A stretch of 64,000 bases of DNA from Clitopilus passeckerianus (taxonomy: Eukaryota; Basidiomycota; Agaricomycetes; Agaricales; Entolomataceae), in contig CALYLX010000043.1 of NCBI GenBank assembly GCA_944990035.1, positions 124,001 through 188,000 on the forward strand, given 5' to 3'. Of the stretch, positions 58,075 through 64,000 are shown piece after piece (position 1 is the first letter of the stretch; every line of letters begins with the position of its first letter). Position numbers and translations under genes: made by a program. The notes beneath the pieces are model-generated. The model searched no databases. It was not told where the DNA came from and saw only the letters and a list, made by a program, of their open reading frames with translations.

Positions 58075-58413
58075 GGTGGTAGCAGCGAAAGATTAGATAT
58101 TGACAGCTTATGAATCAGAAAAAGTTGAAGGCTGCAGCATTTGCGGTCCCTAATGATCTTAACTCCTTTTAGCACCATCCCTCCTATCACTGTGGTAACA
58201 TTTCTTTCTTTCAGCTGTAGAATTCAAAGTACGGGTATACATCGTATTGGGCTCGAATGTTGCGAAGGTTTAGACAGCGGGAGCGACAACAGGCAGAAAG
58301 CTTCTAAACATCGTGGCAAATGCATTAGAATACTTTTGCGGGAAAACACTTTCACGCTTTGCTGCCCTGTTGAAAGCTGGTTCAGTCGAGACCTTGCAAT
58401 ATATGCAACACAA
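58075..58413. other. intergenic region, REI1 promoter side
   Basis: 339 bp between the REI1 start and the THO1-like stop. No gene, repeat or clear core promoter word seen. Confidence 0.4.
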
Positions 58414-59111
58414 TCAGCTCACCGCAGACATTCCAAAACGCTCTGCGCGTTTCCTTCTCTTTTCAGCCTCTTCGGGATCAAGCTCTGCTTCCGCTGCGCG
58501 TTTCTGACTGGCAGACTCTTGAACTGTAACACCAAACCGCTGCGCGCGAGATTTCAGCTTATCAGAGTCCTACAGAGTCGACCAGAATCAGCTGAAGCGC
58601 TTGTATACGGGACTCGAGATTAACACCGTACCTCTGGTGGTGGTGTAGCGACACTCTTAGTTTTCGTTTTGGCGGGTTTCGGTTCAACCAGTGGTATACC
58701 AAATCGAGCAGCCCTTCTCTTGCGTTTCTCTTCTTCGGTTTCTTCGGCGTTCATCTGGGAAGCGGGGGTTTCTGAGCCATTCTTTTGGGGACTGGTTACA
58801 ATAGCTGTTGTGGGAACCTCTACTTCTTCAACAATCTGTGACGCGTCATTACTAGTTGCTTCAGGTCTGGAAGACTGAGTAAGCACTATAAACAGTTTTC
58901 AGCAAGTTGTGAATACATACGCGGTTGTGGTAGCAGCTGCATTTGCCTCCGGCGCGTGATAAATCGCGTTATATGCGTCAATGGCAGGTTGTGAAGCAAT
59001 AATCTTTGCTATCAAGTCCGCCTTGTTAGCCTTTGCGGGTGCTGGCTGGCCCGCTTTCGTCAGAATGGCTCTGAGGTCGGCAACCTTCAATGCTTTGAGT
59101 TTGGCCTCCAT
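58414..59111 (-). CDS. THO1: SAP-domain RNA-binding protein, THO1/SARNP-like
   Basis: Exons 59,111-58,921, 58,866-58,632 and 58,569-58,414 give 193 residues. The N-terminal SAP domain (ALKVADLRAILTKAGQP, KADLIAKIIA) is followed by an acidic linker and two copies of a short basic motif: KRRAARFGIPLVE, and later KSRAQRFGVTV and RKRRAERFGMSAVS. SAP plus repeated RxxRFG blocks is the layout of Tho1/CIP29/SARNP, which link transcription to mRNP assembly and export in the nucleus. The second acceptor is TCTTCCAG, chosen because it keeps the frame. It is divergent from HAP2 with 84 bp between start codons. Confidence 0.85.
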
Positions 59112-59195
59112 TGAAGAACGGTACAGACGGTGTGACTGTGACTGTGACCAGGTTGGCGCACAACCAATCGCAATCCATCCTCGTCGTCTGAGGCG

Positions 59196-59964
59196 ATGGA
59201 ACTGTTTCCACCTGCCTATCAGCTTAACTTTGACCGACAACAACCTTCGTTTCAGCAACCTATCTTCCATCCTCCTGAAGAACAACCAATTGACGATGAA
59301 CCTCTATATGTCAATGCAAAGCAATATTTTCGTATCCTCAAACGTCGAGTTGCAAGGGCACGTCTGGAGGAAGTTCACCGCTTGTCTCGTCAACGAAAGG
59401 TACGTCTCTTTGTCGCGTCCATTCCGTGTAGAATAATGTCTGAAACAAATGGTTACGCAGCCATACCTTCATGAATCACGCCACAAACACGCCATGCGCC
59501 GCCCGCGAGGTCCTGGCGGTCGCTTTCTCACAGCAGAAGAAATAGCGGCTCAAAAGGCTACCAACAACAACCAAAATGAATCTCCCAATGCTGAGCATGA
59601 CGCCGATGAAGAGGCTCCTATGGACATCTCAACCTCCCCCATTGTTCCCACCAACAATCACGAGGGTTTCCAAGACCCCATGGAGAGCATGTACAATCTT
59701 GACAACACCCAACAAACTACCCTCGTACCACCTTCGCACCAGCCAACTCCAGACATTACTACGTCCGGGAATGCAAACACAAACCCCGTTCCTGACGGAA
59801 CATTTACTCGCCAGCCAGTGACACTCACCGCCCCGTATACTGCAGCACAAATGCATCATGTTCCGCATCCACATGCGCACGCTCGCCACCACTACTACGG
59901 TCGACACCTATATAATAACACCTCAGAATCGATGGCGAACGCTGCCATGCAAAGGCCAGAATGA
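59196..59964 (+). CDS. HAP2: CCAAT-binding factor subunit Hap2 (NF-YA)
   Basis: Exons 59,196-59,399 and 59,461-59,964 (GTACGT...ACGCAG) give 223 residues. The conserved core lies at about residues 34-95: the subunit-association helix (EPLYVNAKQYFRILKRRVA), the linker, and the DNA-binding part (YLHESRHKHAMRRPRGPGGR) crossing the intron. The rest is Asn/Thr/Pro/His-rich, typical of an activation region. With Hap3 and Hap5 it binds CCAAT boxes and controls respiratory and other genes in the nucleus. Core residues are intact. Confidence 0.95.
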
Positions 59965-60105
59965 TGAAGACTGCGCAAACATGTGTTATTTGTATGATAG
60001 CAAGACTTTTGGCTTCACGCCTGTATCTACTGAGTCCCCAGTGCTACCCTCATCTTGGAAATGGAAGCTTGATTAGAACTGTTTATTTATTATAATGAAT
60101 TATTT

Positions 60106-60808
60106 CTATGGTTCTATATCCATGGCATCATCATCTGCAGGAACAGTTTCCGCTGTCTTGCGGGTTTGTTCGACTTCCACCTTCCTCTCTGGAAGTGTAG
60201 GTGCACCTGTAATAGGTAGAGGTTTGTACAGCACAAGCGCTTGGCTTGGACCACTTTCAGGGAGGTATCGTGCCCGAGATCGGGTGGTCAGTTCATGTAG
60301 GAGTGCAGGCGATATCTGTAGGGAGGATTTATCCTGACTTTCTTCCGTCTCTTCGTCCGAAGAGGAATCCAAGTCGGTAATCACAATACCTAAGTCATTA
60401 TAAGCAATACATTCTGTGGAACATATTCAGAGGTAACTTACGATCCGGCTCAGGCTCATACCACGTTGAAGTTTTCATCTTGATTTCCGGTATTGGCGGT
60501 TCCTCGTCGACATCTATAGCGGCAGGGCGAGCACTGGCAGACGGTGAATACGAGCCATACGGAGAAGGTGCCGTAATAAGCGAAGAATAAGGCTCAGAAT
60601 GTTGCAGAGATAGATTTGAAAAGTTGGTCTCAAGAGCCGTTTGCTTACGCCGTTTAGTAGGCGGAGGTGACGTGCTTTCCGAGGAGCGTCGACTGGTTGA
60701 GGAGCTCGGAGGGCTGGGCGGACTGGACAGCTTCCGCTTCATCGAAGGCGTCGCGAACCACGGATGGTTCAGATGGTTATGGTGATATGAGGGCGCCCAA
60801 GTTGTCAT
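60106..60808 (-). CDS. unrecognised basidiomycete protein, probably nuclear
   Basis: Exons 60,808-60,442 and 60,389-60,106 join in phase (GTAAGT...CTTAG) to 216 residues starting MTTWAPSYHHNHLNHPWF. An in-frame extension to 60,877 starts only with GTG. It contains basic clusters (PPPTKRRKQ), Ser-rich low complexity, then ALLHELTTRSRARYLPESGP and an acidic end. No known domain. The order beside RPS18 and HAP2 suggests a conserved host gene, but I cannot name it. Confidence 0.7.
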
Positions 60809-60996
60809 TGGTATGAGGAACGGCTGCAAACGCGGTTCAAAAGTTGGAAACGCTCGAGTCGCGAACTTTCCAGACACGTCTCGTCACGTGTCGAACGTTT
60901 ATCATAAGAGGGGCATAATGCATATCGAAAATTACAGCGTATAGTGCATGTGGAAAATTCGACAAGCATGTAAGTAGAGAAGTACAAAGAATATGT

Positions 60997-61633
60997 TTAA
61001 CCGCGCTTCTTCGACACACCGACAGTCTTGCCACGACGACCTGTTGATAAGAGAAAATTAGGCTTCTCTCAAAAAGCGAGTTCGAAGGGAGAAACGAACC
61101 GGTGGTTTTTGTGTGTTGACCCCTGACACGGAGGCCCCAGTAGTGCCTCAGACCACGGTGAGCACGAATCTTCTTTAGCCTCTCAAGATCGTCACGGAGC
61201 TTGGAGTCGACACCATTGGACAAGATCTGCGAGTTCTTGCCATCGATGATATCCTTTTGCCTGTTCAGGAACCATGTGGGAATCTTGAACTGAGTGGGGT
61301 TTTGGATGATGGTGACAATGCGTTCGAGTTCATCAGAGTTGAGTTCTCCAGCACTGGGTAGAGATGAGTGGGCAAAATTCAAGTCAGGATATAAGACCAT
61401 ACCGTTTGTTGAGGTCGACATCAGCCTTCTTGCAGACCAAATTTGAGTAGCGACGACCAACACCCTTGATCTCGGTCAAGGCGTACATGACTTTGCGTTT
61501 TCCGTCAACATTGGTGTTGAGGAGACGGAGAATGTGCTAGACATTGGAGATCAGTAACGTTGTTTCTTCTTGTTCAAATCGAAGGGACGCGGACCTGGAA
61601 TTGCTGGTGTTGCTCTGGGAGGACGAGAGACAT
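60997..61633 (-). CDS. RPS18: 40S ribosomal protein uS13 (S18)
   Basis: Exons 61,633-61,595, 61,536-61,403, 61,353-61,100 and 61,040-60,997 give 156 residues, the normal length. Starts [20 protein letters not shown]; contains [20 protein letters not shown] (helix-hairpin-helix), [20 protein letters not shown] and the conserved [20 protein letters not shown], ending VGVSKKRG. It sits in the head of the small subunit. Four exons with an early intron after codon 13 are usual for ribosomal protein genes. Confidence 0.95.
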
Positions 61634-62019
61634 GTTGGTGAAGCCTGTTGAAGGAAGAAGAGCTGATCAGTTTTCTGACCATCCTGTGTCATCCAGATCG
61701 CCATTCAAGCATCCAACAAAAAACTGTCCCATCCACCATTCCTTCATCCCAGTATTCCATCCTTGGTCTCTATTCTGCGTTCTGGAGTGTCATAAAGTCG
61801 TCCTTACCTTAGCCAACGTCTTGCAGAGCTTCTTCTTGGTGACTTTAGGAGGTGTGGACGACCCTTCGTGCGCAACAATCGGCAACGCCCGTCGCCTTGC
61901 CCAATTTGTCGAATTCTTTCTCACGCATGCCAAGTTACCAGAATCCCAATTGCATTGAAAGTACAGCATGAATGAATGCCTACAGGTTATTAAATCTAGA
62001 GTGATGATAGTTATATGTT
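61634..62019. other. intergenic region between RPS18 and alanyl-tRNA synthetase
   Basis: 386 bp. Holds the RPS18 promoter and 5' UTR (possibly with a 5' UTR intron) and the 3' flank of the synthetase. No coding frame is convincing. Confidence 0.4.
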
Positions 62020-64000
62020 TCAGGCTTTAAGTATAGTAGTGATATAATTCTCCGCGGCGACGACTGCTTCATTAACTCTTCCAACCTCAACCCCAACACC
62101 CTGTGCACTGTCTTCCTTGCCACCAGCCTGAGGAAAGGAGGATCAGTAGCGGTTCGCAAATATAGCGTCGGATACACACCTTTCCACCTATGATATCGCT
62201 TATCTGTGTGGCCCATGTCCTGGCATCTACTCCTTTCTCCTTCAAGCTCGGAGGAACGTAATTGACGTGGGCAACTTTACCACCTTCCTCGTCTACACTC
62301 AGCACATAGATAGCCTTGCCAATCTTCTTCGCTTGAGAAGCCAGGCTTTGTAGAATCTGCGACAATGATTGTAACAGGATGTTCAGGAAAGCGTAAAGGT
62401 AAATAGAGTGCTGAGCGTACTTTTGAACTGCCACCGACATCAATGTTGGCAATGAAGGCCTCTGATTTAGTGTTCTCTTCGAAGTGTTTCTGCAGCCGCT
62501 CCAGAGCCTATGATGATCCAGGTTAGTTGGTTTAACAACTTCAGTACGATTTGACATTACCTCTTTGTTAGCAACTGCCTCCTTCTCCTTCGCTTGCTTG
62601 TCGTAGGCTTTTCGCATGACAGCTAGTCGATCTTTCAACTCCGACTTCTTAATTACAGAGATATCGGCTTGGTTAAGTTCCTTGGGTTGGGAATTATTAT
62701 CAATGAGTAGGCCGGCCAGAGATAATTTGCATACGACAGTGAGCGCCTTCAGCCCCGCATCCTTGGCTTTGCCCTCTGCCTTCTCAAGTAGATCGAGTTT
62801 AAACTTGAGGGCCTCAGCGACGCGAGTAACGTCATGGGCTTCGTGCCCAGTAACAGCGATGATTCGGCGAATACCCTTCGCGATTCCAGACTCTTCGGTG
62901 ACTACGAAGTCTCTTATGTCACCAGTCTTCGCAACATGGCTAAGGAATATATATCAGCTAGGGCCCTTTTAATTATTCAGAAGCAACTCACGTTCCACCG
63001 CAGAACTCAACACTGGTATTCCGCCAAAGAGGGTTCTCGACGTTTTTGGCGATGTCTTGGACGTCAAACTCCAGTGAAACAACGCGGACGGGGTCCGGAT
63101 AAGTCTCTCCGAACACGGCACGCAACCCTGGAATCTTGCGAGCGGTGGGCAGATCCAACTCTTTGCTGAACACGGGCACATTCTTCTTGATCCAGTCCAG
63201 GCTCATGCTCTCGATCTTAGACAGATCTGGGAGGGCGATTTGTGCTTTATGTGAAAAGTCGAAGCGAAGCTTTGTAGGAGCGACCAAGGAACCTTTTTGA
63301 TCGATGTGATCACCAAGGATTTCCCTGAGGGCATAGTTGAGAATGTGCGTCGCAGTATGGTTGTTTCGGAGCGGCCAGCGACGTAACTATGTCGCCATCG
63401 TCAGTAAATGATATGGTCGTGTGCAAGCTCACGTACCTCGTCATAAGATGCAACGACTTCATCTCCAACTTTGAGGATACCATATTTCAGGTTTCCTGTA
63501 TGCAGAACATAGCCATTGTAGACCTGAACATTGGTAACGTCGAAATCTGCAACACCGTCGACGACGATATTCCCCGTATCGTACTCTTGACCGCCAGACT
63601 CTGCGTAGAAGCAAGTCTTGTCAAGCAGTATACCAAACGTCGCACCCTGAGCCACGTCGCTGGTTGATGCGACAAAGGACTTGTCGTGGAAGATCGCTTT
63701 GACGCTTGCAACAATATTGCCGGATCCTATAACATTTTCAGTACCTACGTCTTATTCAAACCCAAACGCTATCAGACTCACCGAACTTAGAGGAATCGTT
63801 TGTCTTGGGCACGTCGACGTTCTTCTCGAGAGCAGCAATATCGTGCACATCCAACTTCACCAGATCACTAGCGCCTTTCTTTCCGGCTCCTTTACTTGCT
63901 TCCTTGGACGCGGCTTGAGCAGCCTCGAACTCGACGTCGTTGATCTGGAGACCCAATTCCTCCGCCATGATCGTTGTAAGGTCAACAGGGAAGCCAAAGG
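62020..64000 (-). CDS. ALA1: alanyl-tRNA synthetase, C-terminal part (5' end beyond window)
   Basis: Eight exons seen: >64,000-63,782, 63,726-63,437, 63,386-62,992, 62,939-62,735, 62,680-62,561, 62,507-62,421, 62,356-62,180 and 62,127-62,020, about 533 residues, all in phase. The editing domain has [19 protein letters not shown], the zinc-type motif NNHTATHIL and VEFCGGTHVAKTGD (crossing an intron); the C-Ala/DHHA1 part follows ([25 protein letters not shown]). The enzyme charges tRNA-Ala and removes misacylated Ser and Gly. The catalytic domain lies off the right edge. Editing residues HxxxH and CxxxH are present. Confidence 0.93.

Noticed and set aside
1..64000. CRISPR array or bacterial operon features
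   Set aside because: No regularly spaced repeats; introns and gene families are those of a fungus.

Overview
This window is nuclear DNA from a filamentous basidiomycete, most likely an Agaricomycete. Genes are split by short GT-AG introns of about 40-80 nt. The transposons belong to families typical of that group: KDZ elements with CxC1 or CxC2 cysteine clusters, a chromodomain Ty3/gypsy element, and non-LTR elements carrying EEP nuclease, RT and RNase H. The host genes, for example a Rax2 homologue with a C-terminal SH3 domain, also fit.

Layout. Bases 1-51,000 are a nest of mobile elements; 51,100-64,000 is an ordinary compact block of host genes. From the left: an AT-rich non-coding repeat (R1), then a decayed gypsy element with one LTR left (600-6328), then at least five overlapping copies of one non-LTR (LINE) family and a close relative (6329-17,944). 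One of these, LINE-2, inserted into the ORF1 of LINE-1 with a 15-bp target duplication. LINE-B sits in another ORF1 with a 14-bp duplication.

The central object is a 16,083-bp DNA transposon at 17,945-34,027. It has imperfect terminal inverted repeats of about 85 bp and an 8-bp target duplication (GTCTGCGC), and it splits the reverse transcriptase of LINE-C. Removing it restores an in-frame ORF2. It carries a KDZ transposase with a CxC2 cluster, a TET/JBP-type 2-oxoglutarate/Fe(II) dioxygenase that keeps its HRD...H...R residues, and several genes I do not recognise. Many genes in the nest are broken by stop codons that a single T-to-C change would turn back into Arg or Gln, the pattern expected from cytosine deamination.

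To the right lie the 5' half of LINE-C ORF2, a Tc1-like element with 210-bp inverted repeats, an inverted ORF1 segment, three more copies of repeat R (one holding a solo LTR with a perfect 5-bp duplication), a second KDZ gene (CxC1 type with a C-terminal Ulp1-like protease), and a 1.28-kb hAT-like non-autonomous element with an 8-bp duplication.

The host block holds, in order: a mitochondrial complex I subunit, RAX2 (cell polarity), REI1 (60S maturation), a SAP-domain THO1-like protein, HAP2/NF-YA (CCAAT-binding factor), an unrecognised protein, ribosomal protein uS13 (RPS18), and the 3' part of alanyl-tRNA synthetase, which runs off the right edge. Exon limits there were placed by reading frame and splice signals and close without internal stops.
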